From assembly GCA_003513005.1 (NCBI GenBank), contig DOTD01000030.1, forward strand, positions 1 through 64,000: DNA of 64,000 nt, read 5' to 3'. How positions within the stretch are numbered: position 1 is the stretch's first letter; each line of letters begins with the position of its first letter. Positions 51,386 to 60,675 of this stretch are shown here, piece by piece. The position numbers and the translations under genes were made by a program. The notes under the pieces are model-generated. The model was not told where the DNA came from. It searched no databases and saw nothing but the letters and a program-made list of their open reading frames with translations. The DNA is from Desulfotomaculum sp. (GTDB lineage: Bacteria; Bacillota; Desulfotomaculia; Desulfotomaculales; Nap2-2B).

Positions 51386-52018
51386 CTATGATCGAGCCGG
51401 GACGCTGTTTTTGACCATTACCAGACTGCCCCTGAACCCGGGTACGGCCCCTTTGACAGCCAATAAGTTGCGTTCTGCGTCAACTCGTACTATTTCGAGG
51501 TTTTGTGCTGTAACTCTGTCCGTGCCGTAATGACCAGGGAGCCTTCTGCCTTTAAATACGCGTGCCGGCCCCTTGGCGGCAAGTGATCCCGGCCTACGGT
51601 GGTACTTTGATCCGTGGGCCATCGGGCCGCGGTGGAAACCGTGCCTTTTGATACCGCCTGCAAAGCCGTGTCCTTTAGAGATGCCTACAACATTGACTAA
51701 TTCCCCAACTTTAAAAAGATCGGCTTTAATTTCTTCACCAATCTGGTAAAGACCACTGTCCGGTACACGGAATTCTCTAAGTACATTTAAAGGTTTTAAA
51801 CCCGCCTTCTCAAAGTGCCCTTTTAAGGGTTTATTAAACCTATACTCTTTTTTTTCTTCGAAACCAAGCTGTATGGCGCTGTAACCATCATGCTCGGGTG
51901 TCTTTCTTTGAACAACAACACAGGGACCCGCTTTAATAAGAGTAACCGGAATAGTTACACCTTCACCGGTGAAAACCTGTGTCATTCCAACCTTTCTGCC
52001 CAAGATTCCTCCAGGCAT
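51386..52018 (-). CDS. rplC: 50S ribosomal protein L3
   Basis: About 210 residues from MPGGILGRKVGMTQVF; this ATG lies ten bases after GGGAGG. GFAGGIKRHGFHRGPMAHGSK is the conserved L3 loop. Confidence 0.97.
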   Translation of the reverse strand: MPGGILGRKVGMTQVFTGEGVTIPVTLIKAGPCVVVQRKTPEHDGYSAIQLGFEEKKEYRFNKPLKGHFEKAGLKPLNVLREFRVPDSGLYQIGEEIKADLFKVGELVNVVGISKGHGFAGGIKRHGFHRGPMAHGSKYHRRPGSLAAKGPARVFKGRRLPGHYGTDRVTAQNLEIVRVDAERNLLAVKGAVPGFRGSLVMVKNSVPARS

Positions 52019-52061
52019 GAGAAACAAGCCTCCCTACTATAATTCGTCTGCCTTTGCTGCC

Positions 52062-52370
52062 TTAAAGCTTTATCTCAATATCCACACCGGCCGGCAGGTC
52101 CAAGCGCATCAGCGCGTCTACCGTCTTGGGAGTAGGATCAAGAATATCGACCAAACGCTTGTGGGTTCGCATTTCAAATTGCTCCCTTGAGTCCTTATCT
52201 TTGTGGGGAGAACGCAATATGGTGTAAATATTCTTCTCTGTCGGCAAAGGAATGGGGCCGGCTACGCTGGCGCCTGTCCTCTTTGCTGTTTCCACAATTT
52301 TTTGAGCCGACTGATCTAAAGTATTGTGATCATATGCCTTAAGACGGATCCTTATTTTTTGGTTATTCAT
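52062..52370 (-). CDS. rpsJ: 30S ribosomal protein S10
   Basis: 102 residues starting MNNQKIRIRLKAYDHNTLDQ, typical of S10 (NusE), which also acts in antitermination. Its start is 51 bases from the end of tuf. Confidence 0.98.
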   Translation of the reverse strand: MNNQKIRIRLKAYDHNTLDQSAQKIVETAKRTGASVAGPIPLPTEKNIYTILRSPHKDKDSREQFEMRTHKRLVDILDPTPKTVDALMRLDLPAGVDIEIKL

Positions 52371-52421
52371 CTCTTCCTCCTTCTTCGGAGAAGAAACCAG
52401 CTTACACAGTACCGGAATAAA

Positions 52422-53624
52422 CTATTCAATAATAGAGGTTACTACCCCGGCGCCAACTGTACGGCCGCCTTCCCGAATTGCAAAATGCGAATTTTCCTCG
52501 ATAGCAACAGGTGTAATCAGTTTAATCGCCAGGTGAATATGGTCGCCGGGCATAACCATCTCAACTTCTTCCGGCAGAGTGACTACTCCCGTAACATCCG
52601 TTGTGCGGAAGTAAAACTGCGGCCGGTAACCGTTGAAAAATGGCGTATGGCGCCCGCCTTCCTCCTTGGTCAGAACATAAACTTCGGCGTTAAAATGAGT
52701 ATGAGGCTTAATGCTTCCCGGTTTTGCCAATACCTGTCCCCGCTCGACATCTTTACGTTCTACACCGCGCAGCAGGCATCCTATGTTATCTCCCGCCTCA
52801 CCACGATCCAAGATCTTGCGGAACATTTCCACACCGGTTACGACTGTTTTGCGGGGTTTGTCCATTAAGCCTACAATTTCTACCTCTTCGCCGACTTTAA
52901 TAGCTCCCCGGTCCACACGTCCAGTTGCTACAGTGCCACGGCCGGTAATTGTAAATACATCCTCAACAGGCATCAAGAAAGGTTTATCAATATCCCGTTC
53001 AGGGGTAGGAACGTATTTATCAACTGCTGCCAACAGTTCCCAGATTGATTTGCACCATTCACAATCAGGCTTGCCGCAGCCACATTCCCCTGCCTTTAAG
53101 GCGGAACCAATTATTATAGGTGTTTCATCGCCGGGGAATTCATAGCTTGACAGCAATTCCCTCACTTCAAGTTCAACGAGTTCGAGAAGTTCGGGATCGT
53201 CTACCATGTCGGATTTGTTCATGTAAACAACAATATACGGTACGTTAACCTGTCTGGCTAAAATAATATGCTCACGTGTCTGGGGCATTGGGCCGTCTGC
53301 CGCTGAAACAACAAGAATTGCGCCATCCATCTGTGCAGCGCCAGTGATCATGTTTTTGATGTAGTCAGCGTGACCGGGGCAGTCAACATGGGCATAATGC
53401 CTGTTATCAGTCTCGTATTCCACGTGGGCTGTATTAATTGTCAATCCCCGTTCCTTTTCTTCCGGCGCGTTGTCTATATCTTCATATTTCTTTACCGTCG
53501 CCCTTCCAACTGTTGCAAGTACCGTTGTAATAGCGGAAGTCAAAGTCGTTTTGCCATGATCGACGTGACCAATCGTTCCAATGTTTACATGAGGCTTTGT
53601 TCGCTGGAATTTTGCTTTTGCCAT
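52422..53624 (-). CDS. tuf: elongation factor Tu
   Basis: 400 residues from MAKAKFQRTKPHVNIGTIGH, behind a GGAGGAG site; a longer open frame to 53717 has no support. The GTPase motifs are GHVDHGKT, DCPGH and NKSD. The G domain carries an insertion with four cysteines (C181, C183, C188, C191; CGCGKPDCEWC), seen in place of the usual charged loop. EF-Tu delivers aminoacyl-tRNA to the ribosome. Confidence 0.98.
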   Translation of the reverse strand: MAKAKFQRTKPHVNIGTIGHVDHGKTTLTSAITTVLATVGRATVKKYEDIDNAPEEKERGLTINTAHVEYETDNRHYAHVDCPGHADYIKNMITGAAQMDGAILVVSAADGPMPQTREHIILARQVNVPYIVVYMNKSDMVDDPELLELVELEVRELLSSYEFPGDETPIIIGSALKAGECGCGKPDCEWCKSIWELLAAVDKYVPTPERDIDKPFLMPVEDVFTITGRGTVATGRVDRGAIKVGEEVEIVGLMDKPRKTVVTGVEMFRKILDRGEAGDNIGCLLRGVERKDVERGQVLAKPGSIKPHTHFNAEVYVLTKEEGGRHTPFFNGYRPQFYFRTTDVTGVVTLPEEVEMVMPGDHIHLAIKLITPVAIEENSHFAIREGGRTVGAGVVTSIIE

Positions 53625-53723
53625 AAAATACTCCTCCTTAAAAATATTAAAGATTACATGCGTACGCCATTTCTTGCTTGATGAAAAAACTCTGCCCCGC
53701 CTTTTTTTAATGGACAAACTTGT

Positions 53724-55820
53724 TTAATATAAATTTTTTATACTGCCGCCGCGCCGGGCAACAATTTCTTCCGCCAGTTGCAATGGCGCCTCACCATAAT
53801 GGCTGAACTGCATTGTATATGTCCCCCGCCCTTGAGTACGTGAACGAAGGGCGGTTGCATACCCAAACATTTCAGCCAATGGAACGCTTCCCCGGACTAT
53901 TCTTGCTGTACCCCTGGATTCCACCTCTTCTATCTGACCCCGACGGGCGTTTAGATCTCCTATTACGTCACCGACATACTCTTCCAAGACCACCACCTCG
54001 ATTTTTATAACAGGTTCTAAAAGTATAGGTTTGGCTTTTTGAACTGCGCTTTTAAAACCTATTGATGCTGCAATTTTAAAGGCAACATCAGAAGAATCGA
54101 CCTCGTGGTAACTCCCGTCAAGCAGGGTTGCCTTAAGATCCGTTAATGGAAAACTGGCTAAAACTCCGTTCTCCAAAGCTTCTTTAATTCCTGACTCTAC
54201 AGCAGGTATGTATTCCTTGGGAATTACGCCTCCTACAATCTTGTTAACAAATTCAAAGCCCGCCCCGCGTTCTGATGGTTCTACTTCCAGAATTACATGT
54301 CCGTATTGTCCCCGTCCCCCAGTTTGGCGGATGTACTTTCCTTCAGCTTTGCCGATTGCTAAAACCGTTTCTTTGTATGCAACCTGCGGACGGCCAACGT
54401 TTGCTTCCACTTTAAATTCACGCAACAGCCGGTCAATGATAATTTCCAGATGCAATTCACCCATACCCGAGATAATAATCTGGCCTGTCTCGCCATTTGT
54501 GTGGATTTTAAATGTGGGATCTTCTTCTGCCAACTTAACCAGAGCTGCGCCCATCTTGTCCTGATCAGCAACCGTCCTGGGTTCAATGGCTACTGAGATA
54601 ACCGGTTCGGGAAACTCCATTGATTCAAGCAAGATAGGACTCTGCTCATAGCAAAGAGTATCACCTGTAGTTGTTTTCCTTAAACCAATAACTGCAACAA
54701 TGTCGCCGGCATAAATTTCGTTGACATCTTCTCTGTGATTGGCATGCATACGCAGAATCCGGCCAATTCTTTCCCGCTGGTCCTTTGTAGAATTATAGAC
54801 ATAAGAACCATTAGTTAGTTTTCCTGAATAAACCCTTATAAATGTAAGCTTGCCAACATATGGATCTGTCATAATCTTGAAAGCCAGAGCAGAAAAGGGT
54901 TCATCATCACTTGACATCCGTTTCTCTTCCTGCCCGGTTCCGGGAACAATTCCTTTAATGGGAGGCAAATTAATAGGAGCGGGGAGAAAATCCACAATAG
55001 CATCTAAAAGTTGCTGTACACCTTTGTTCTTAAAGGAAGAACCGCAAAGAACAGGAACCATTTTAACTGAAATAGTAGCTTTACGTATGCTTTCTTTAAT
55101 ATCTTCCTCGTCTAATTCATCACCTTCAAGATACTTGAGCATTAATTCCTCATCTTGTTCGGCGATAATCTCAATTAATTTTTCACGGTATTCCGCAGCC
55201 AGATCAGCCAGATCGGCCGGAATATCCGCTTCTTCTATCCTCGTTCCAAGATCATCAACAAATCTCAATGTCTTATTTCTAATCAGGTCAACCACACCAA
55301 CAAAATTCTCTTCGCTTCCGATAGGCAGTTGAATAGCAATAGGATTTGCTCCTAAACGTTCCTTAATCATGGCAAGCGATTGAAAAAAATCAGCGCCAAT
55401 ACGGTCCATCTTGTTAATGTATGCTATCCGCGGGACGCCATATTTGTCCGCCTGCCTCCAGACGGTTTCTGATTGCGGCTCGACACCACCTACAGAACAG
55501 AAAATAGCTACCGAACCATCTAATATCCTCAGTGACCGTTCTACCTCGACCGTAAAGTCAACGTGTCCTGGCGTGTCGATAATGTTGATACAAAATCCCT
55601 TCCATTGACAGGTAGTGGCGGCTGAAGTAATTGTAATACCCCTTTCCTGCTCCTGAACCATCCAGTCCATCGTGGAAGAACCGTCATGAACCTCTCCCAT
55701 TCTATGTAACCTGCCGGAATAAAAAAGCATACGTTCGGTAGTGGTGGTCTTACCGGCGTCAATATGGGCCATGATGCCAATGTTGCGCGTCTTTTCTAAT
55801 GGAAATTGCCGTGCCACCAT
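53724..55820 (-). CDS. fusA: elongation factor G
   Basis: 698 residues from MVARQFPLEKTRNIGIMAHID, with GGAGGTACT before this ATG; an earlier ATG at 55838 overlaps rpsG. GTPase motifs AHIDAGKTTTTE, DTPGHVD and NKMD are present. It drives translocation. Its order with rpsG and tuf is standard. Confidence 0.98.
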   Translation of the reverse strand: MVARQFPLEKTRNIGIMAHIDAGKTTTTERMLFYSGRLHRMGEVHDGSSTMDWMVQEQERGITITSAATTCQWKGFCINIIDTPGHVDFTVEVERSLRILDGSVAIFCSVGGVEPQSETVWRQADKYGVPRIAYINKMDRIGADFFQSLAMIKERLGANPIAIQLPIGSEENFVGVVDLIRNKTLRFVDDLGTRIEEADIPADLADLAAEYREKLIEIIAEQDEELMLKYLEGDELDEEDIKESIRKATISVKMVPVLCGSSFKNKGVQQLLDAIVDFLPAPINLPPIKGIVPGTGQEEKRMSSDDEPFSALAFKIMTDPYVGKLTFIRVYSGKLTNGSYVYNSTKDQRERIGRILRMHANHREDVNEIYAGDIVAVIGLRKTTTGDTLCYEQSPILLESMEFPEPVISVAIEPRTVADQDKMGAALVKLAEEDPTFKIHTNGETGQIIISGMGELHLEIIIDRLLREFKVEANVGRPQVAYKETVLAIGKAEGKYIRQTGGRGQYGHVILEVEPSERGAGFEFVNKIVGGVIPKEYIPAVESGIKEALENGVLASFPLTDLKATLLDGSYHEVDSSDVAFKIAASIGFKSAVQKAKPILLEPVIKIEVVVLEEYVGDVIGDLNARRGQIEEVESRGTARIVRGSVPLAEMFGYATALRSRTQGRGTYTMQFSHYGEAPLQLAEEIVARRGGSIKNLY

Positions 55821-55831
55821 AGTACCTCCGT

Positions 55832-56302
55832 TTACCATCTATAATGGGCAAATGCCCTGTTCGCTTCTGCCATTTTGTGCGTATCTTCTCTCTTTTTTGC
55901 AGAAGCCCCGGTATTGTTTGCAGCATCCATTATTTCCTGGGCCAGTTTTTCCTCCATGCTTTTTCCGCTTCGATCCCGCGCAAACTTTGTGATCCAACGG
56001 ATGGCTAAAGTTTGCCTGCGTTCGGGCCGAACCTCTATGGGAACCTGGTAGTTGGCGCCTCCTACACGGCGGGCCTTGACCTCCAGAATTGGCATTACAT
56101 TCTTCATTGCGCTTTCAAAGACTGAAAGTGGGCTTTTCCCCGCCTTTTGCTGAATAATATCAAAAGCACCGTAACAAATACCTTCCGCTATGCTCTTTTT
56201 GCCTTTCAACATAATCTGGTTGATCAATTTTGCTACAGTTTTGCTGCTATAGACGGGATCTGGCGCCACGTCCTTCCTGGAAACATTACCCCTTCTAGGC
56301 AT
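55832..56302 (-). CDS. rpsG: 30S ribosomal protein S7
   Basis: 156 residues starting MPRRGNVSRKDVAPDPVY, ending EANRAFAHYRW; organises the head of the small subunit. Confidence 0.98.
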   Translation of the reverse strand: MPRRGNVSRKDVAPDPVYSSKTVAKLINQIMLKGKKSIAEGICYGAFDIIQQKAGKSPLSVFESAMKNVMPILEVKARRVGGANYQVPIEVRPERRQTLAIRWITKFARDRSGKSMEEKLAQEIMDAANNTGASAKKREDTHKMAEANRAFAHYRW

Positions 56303-56355
56303 CCTTCCCCTCCTTTGCTTTGTATATATTTTGTAAATATATATTTTAAATTATT

Positions 56356-56730
56356 TTATTTTTTAGGCCGCTTGGTCCCATACTTTGAACGGCTGCGGTT
56401 ACGATTTTGAACCCCCGCTGAATCAAGAGTCCCGCGCACAACATGGTATCTCACACCAGGAAGATCCTTTACGCGACCCCCCCGGACCAAAACCACAGAG
56501 TGCTCCTGAAGGTTATGCCCAATCCCCGGTATGTATGACGTTACCTCAATTCCATTTACCAACCTGACACGCGCTACTTTCCGCAACGCTGAATTGGGCT
56601 TTTTAGGAGTTGTGGTATAAACCCTGGTGCAGACTCCTCTTTTTTGCGGGCATTCTTTTAAAGCAGGAGCAGAGGACTTTTCAAGAACTTCCTCTCTCCC
56701 CCTGCGTATAAGCTGACTGATTGTCGGCAC
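56356..56730 (-). CDS. rpsL: 30S ribosomal protein S12
   Basis: 124 residues with TTPKKPNSALRKVARVRL and GVRYHVVRGTLD, the regions where streptomycin-resistance changes occur. It governs decoding accuracy. Confidence 0.98.
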   Translation of the reverse strand: MPTISQLIRRGREEVLEKSSAPALKECPQKRGVCTRVYTTTPKKPNSALRKVARVRLVNGIEVTSYIPGIGHNLQEHSVVLVRGGRVKDLPGVRYHVVRGTLDSAGVQNRNRSRSKYGTKRPKK

Positions 56731-56755
56731 ATCATGCCCCTCCTCTTTTTTGCGC

Positions 56756-57007
56756 TTATGAGTCTAAAATGGCTGCCACTGCGCATCCCACTTCTATGCC
56801 GCAGATCCTGCCAAGATTATACATTGTTTCAATTTCTACAACCGGTATACCCTGGCTTTGGCAGACCTGTAAAATGACCTGGGTAACTTGTTTCTCGGCG
56901 TCGAGGGCAATATATACAACTTTTACCTGTCCCCGTTTAATAGCTTTTAGTGTTTGCTTAGAACCTACTGTTTTTTTTTGAGCCTGTTGAAGATCTATTA
57001 AAGACAT
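56756..57007 (-). CDS. L7Ae-family ribosomal protein (YbxF-like)
   Basis: About 83 residues from MSLIDLQQAQKKTVGSKQTLKAIKRG. The longer frame to 57061 would read through the leader. It is the L7Ae/L30e fold that binds kink-turn RNA, as Bacillus YbxF and YlxQ do. It is the first gene of the str-type operon behind a good promoter. Confidence 0.88.
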   Translation of the reverse strand: MSLIDLQQAQKKTVGSKQTLKAIKRGQVKVVYIALDAEKQVTQVILQVCQSQGIPVVEIETMYNLGRICGIEVGCAVAAILDS

Positions 57008-57067
57008 AAAAACCAAAAACCTCCATTGACACCTGATAAAAACACAGGAATCAAAAGACACTTGAAT

Positions 57068-57096
57068 ATGTTATCACCAGATGCACATGTTGTCAA
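57068..57096 (-). promoter_or_regulatory. sigma-A promoter of the str-type operon
   Basis: On the minus strand TTGACA (57096-57091), a 17-base spacer and TAACAT (57073-57068) lie 61 bases before the L7Ae-like gene and after the rpoC stop. A perfect -35 and a one-mismatch -10 point to a strong vegetative promoter. Confidence 0.75.
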
Positions 57097-57125
57097 CAGC
57101 AGATGATTAAAATTCAAAAGCATCC

Positions 57126-60100
57126 CTAGCTATTTGTTATATCGTGGTCAGGCTCATCCAGTACCTTTATATGCCGGTAACGGCTCATCCCCGTGCCGGC
57201 AGGAACCAGTTTGCCGATAATGACGTTTTCCTTTAGCCCCAGCAGCGGATCCAGCCTGCCCTTGATTGCCGCTTCTGTAAGCACCCGGGTTGTCTCCTGG
57301 AAAGAAGCCGCCGAGAGGAAAGAATCTGTCGCTAAAGACGCCTTTGTTATTCCCAAAAGCATCGGCCTTGCTGTAGCTTCCCTGCCGCCAAGAGCTGTAA
57401 TGCGCTGATTCTCTTCTTCTAATTCAAAAATATCGATTATACCCCCCGGCAGCAGTTCCGTGTCTCCCGCATCTTCCAGCTTTACCTTGCGAAGCATCTG
57501 CCGGATCATTACTTCGATATGCTTGTCGTTTATTTCTACTCCCTGTAAACGGTACACCCTTTGTACCTCTTGGAGCAGATACAGCTGTACACCCTGTGCG
57601 TTCTTTACCCTTAACAGGTCGTGCGGGTTTATTGAACCATCAGTAAGTTCATCTCCTATGCCTACCTCTTTGTCACTGTCAACTTTGATACGCGCTCCAT
57701 AAGGTACAGGGTAGTTTCTTCTCTCACCGTCTTTTGAAGTAATTATAACTTCTTTGCGTTCTTTATTATCCTGGATTTCTACAAAACCGTCTATTTCAGC
57801 AATGATTGACTGGCCTTTTGGGCGGCGTGCCTCAAAAAGCTCTTCAACCCGCGGAAGTCCCTGGGTAATATCCTCTCCGGCAACGCCCCCGGTGTGGAAC
57901 GTCCTCATGGTTAGCTGTGTTCCGGGTTCGCCGATGGACTGCGCCGCAATAATGCCGACTGCTTCCCCTATATCAACAGGCGACCCGGTAGCAAGGTTTC
58001 GTCCGTAGCATTTTATACAAACACCATAACGCGACTTGCAGGTTAGAACCGACCTGATCTTTACTCTTTTTATCCCTGCCCCAACGATTTGTTCTGCTTT
58101 TTCCCAATTAATCTCCTCGTCGCGCCGGACGATCATTTCACCGGTTTGAGGATCAATTATATCGGCCGAGGCAATTCTTCCTTCAATACGGTTTTCCAAC
58201 AGTTCAATAACTTCAGTGCCGTCCTTGATTTCCTCTACTTCGATACACTGATCCGTATGACAGTTATCTTCACGTACAATTACATCCTGAGCAACATCAA
58301 CAAGACGCCTGGTCAGGTATCCGGAATCCGCAGTCCGCAGGGCCGTATCGGCCAGTCCCTTGCGGGCGCCATGCGTTGAAATAAAGTATTCCAATACGGT
58401 CAGGCCTTCCCTGAAATTTGCTTTAATCGGCATATCAATAATCCGCCCGGAGGGATCGGCCATTAAACCGCGCATCCCGGCCAACTGTCTGATCTGCTGA
58501 ATATTACCGCGGGCTCCGGAATTGGCCATCATGTATACCGGGTTGAATCTGCCGAGGTTGTCAACCAAGGCTTTGGTAACTTTTTCTGTACTTTCGTTCC
58601 AAACGCTGATTACCTTACGGTAACGTTCATCCTCTGTAATCAAGCCCCGGCGAAACTGCTGCTCAATGACTTCAATCTGCTCATCAGCATTTTTCAAAAC
58701 GTTTACTTTCTCTTTTGGTATGGTCAGATCAGAGATACTGATCGTAACTCCTGCCTTGGTTGCGAAACGAAATCCGATTTTTTTAATCCCATCCAGCAAT
58801 GATGTTGTTGCTCCAAACCCCAATTTACGGTAACTAAGGTCAACCAGTTTGCTCAAGCTTTTTTTATCCATAGTCTGGTTCTGATAGCCCAGTTCCTCTG
58901 GAATTGCCTCGTTAAAAATCAGTCTTCCGACAGTTGTTTCCAGGTAAACGCCTTTCTTTTGGCGCACCTTAACCCTCGCCTGTAAACCGGCCACCTCGTT
59001 ATAATATGCCATTACAGCTTCATCTTTATCTTTAAAAATCATATTTTCCCCCAGGGCTCCGGGCTTTTCCTCCGTAAGGTAATAACATCCCAGGACCATA
59101 TCCTGAGTCGGTACGGCAACCGGCCGGCCGTCCTTGGGGTTTAATATATTATGAGCTGCAAGCATTAAAAGCCTGGCCTCCGCCTGCGCTTCTGAGGAAA
59201 GCGGGACGTGCACCGCCATCTGATCACCATCAAAATCCGCGTTATATGCAGCGCAGACCAAAGGATGAATTTGAATTGCCCGTCCTTCCACAAGAACCGG
59301 TTCAAAAGACTGGATTCCCAGGCGGTGAAGTGTAGGAGCACGGTTTAACAGAACAGGGTGCTCCTTGATAACATCTTCCAAGACATCCCAAACTTCAGGC
59401 TTAACCCTTTCCACCATTCTTTTTGCGCTCTTGACATTATGCGCATAGCCCTTACTGACCAGTTTTTTCATCACAAAGGGTTTAAACAGCTCCAAAGCCA
59501 TTTCTTTCGGCAGGCCGCACTGGTGTAGTTGAAGACTGGGACCTACAACAATAACGGATCGCCCTGAATAATCAACACGTTTTCCTAAAAGGTTCTGGCG
59601 GAAACGGCCTTGTTTTCCTTTCAGCATATCGCTTAACGACTTCAAGGGGCGGTTTCCCGGGCCTGTGACAGGCCTGCCGCGGCGGCCGTTGTCTATTAAT
59701 GCGTCAACGGCTTCCTGCAGCATACGTTTTTCATTGCGGACAATAATATCCGGCGCTCCAAGCTCAAGCAGCCGCTTGAGCCGGTTGTTGCGGTTAATCA
59801 CCCGTCTGTACAGATCATTTAAGTCCGAAGTGGCAAAACGCCCGCCGTCAAGCTGGACCATGGGACGGAGTTCAGGCGGAATAACTGGAACCACGTCGAG
59901 GATCATCCATTCCGGCCGGTTTTCCGATTTGCGAAATGCTTCGACAACTTCCAGCCGGCGAATGGCCCTGATCTTTCGCTGCCCGGAAACTTCCCTGAGT
60001 TCCTTTCTTAATTCGTCATCTAACTCCTCCAGATCAATTTCTTCCAGTAATAGCTTGACAGCCTCCGCTCCCATATAAGCCCGGAAAGTATTTCCGTATC

Positions 60101-60581
60101 TCTCACGGTTCTCCCGGAATTCAGTTTCGGTGAGCAGTTGTTTTTTCAGCAACGGGGTTCCTCCGGAATGAATGACAATATATGAAGCAAAGTACAACAC
60201 TTTCTCAAGCGCCCGTGGTGAAATATCCAGTAATAAACCCATCCGGCTCGGAATACCTTTAAAATACCAAATGTGGGACACAGGCGCAGCCAGTTCGATA
60301 TGACCCAGCCGCTCACGGCGAACTTTTGAACGGGTGACTTCAACGCCGCACCTGTCACAAACGACGCCCTTATAACGGACGCGTTTATATTTACCGCAAT
60401 GGCACTCCCAGTCCCGGGTGGGACCGAAAATTCTTTCACAGAATAATCCATCTCTCTCCGGTTTGAGAGTCCGGTAGTTTATTGTTTCCGGTTTTTTTAC
60501 TTCCCCGCTCGACCACTGGCGGATTTGTTCGGGTGACGCTAAACCAATTCTAATGCGATCGAAGTCGTTTAAGTCCAACAA
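57126..60581 (-). CDS. rpoC: RNA polymerase subunit beta'
   Basis: 1151 residues, full length for Firmicutes. The N-terminal zinc site is CHCGKYK...CDRCG, the active-site motif NADFDGDQMAVHV is intact and a second zinc set is in CKSRYGVCIKCYG. The start is a TTG (60581) with AAAGGAG upstream. It follows rpoB by 94 bases. Confidence 0.97.
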   Translation of the reverse strand: MLDLNDFDRIRIGLASPEQIRQWSSGEVKKPETINYRTLKPERDGLFCERIFGPTRDWECHCGKYKRVRYKGVVCDRCGVEVTRSKVRRERLGHIELAAPVSHIWYFKGIPSRMGLLLDISPRALEKVLYFASYIVIHSGGTPLLKKQLLTETEFRENRERYGNTFRAYMGAEAVKLLLEEIDLEELDDELRKELREVSGQRKIRAIRRLEVVEAFRKSENRPEWMILDVVPVIPPELRPMVQLDGGRFATSDLNDLYRRVINRNNRLKRLLELGAPDIIVRNEKRMLQEAVDALIDNGRRGRPVTGPGNRPLKSLSDMLKGKQGRFRQNLLGKRVDYSGRSVIVVGPSLQLHQCGLPKEMALELFKPFVMKKLVSKGYAHNVKSAKRMVERVKPEVWDVLEDVIKEHPVLLNRAPTLHRLGIQSFEPVLVEGRAIQIHPLVCAAYNADFDGDQMAVHVPLSSEAQAEARLLMLAAHNILNPKDGRPVAVPTQDMVLGCYYLTEEKPGALGENMIFKDKDEAVMAYYNEVAGLQARVKVRQKKGVYLETTVGRLIFNEAIPEELGYQNQTMDKKSLSKLVDLSYRKLGFGATTSLLDGIKKIGFRFATKAGVTISISDLTIPKEKVNVLKNADEQIEVIEQQFRRGLITEDERYRKVISVWNESTEKVTKALVDNLGRFNPVYMMANSGARGNIQQIRQLAGMRGLMADPSGRIIDMPIKANFREGLTVLEYFISTHGARKGLADTALRTADSGYLTRRLVDVAQDVIVREDNCHTDQCIEVEEIKDGTEVIELLENRIEGRIASADIIDPQTGEMIVRRDEEINWEKAEQIVGAGIKRVKIRSVLTCKSRYGVCIKCYGRNLATGSPVDIGEAVGIIAAQSIGEPGTQLTMRTFHTGGVAGEDITQGLPRVEELFEARRPKGQSIIAEIDGFVEIQDNKERKEVIITSKDGERRNYPVPYGARIKVDSDKEVGIGDELTDGSINPHDLLRVKNAQGVQLYLLQEVQRVYRLQGVEINDKHIEVMIRQMLRKVKLEDAGDTELLPGGIIDIFELEEENQRITALGGREATARPMLLGITKASLATDSFLSAASFQETTRVLTEAAIKGRLDPLLGLKENVIIGKLVPAGTGMSRYRHIKVLDEPDHDITNS

Positions 60582-60675
60582 GGAGTCTGCTCCTTTCAGT
60601 ATTTTAAATGCGTTTCCGGGATTAAAACCTGAAGATGCTGCATTAGCTCAAAGACCTCTTCAGCCCGCAAAGAAG

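Noticed and set aside
53625..53717. N-terminal extension of EF-Tu
   Set aside because: The standard MAKAKFQRTKPHVN start has a strong ribosome site; the extension is not conserved.
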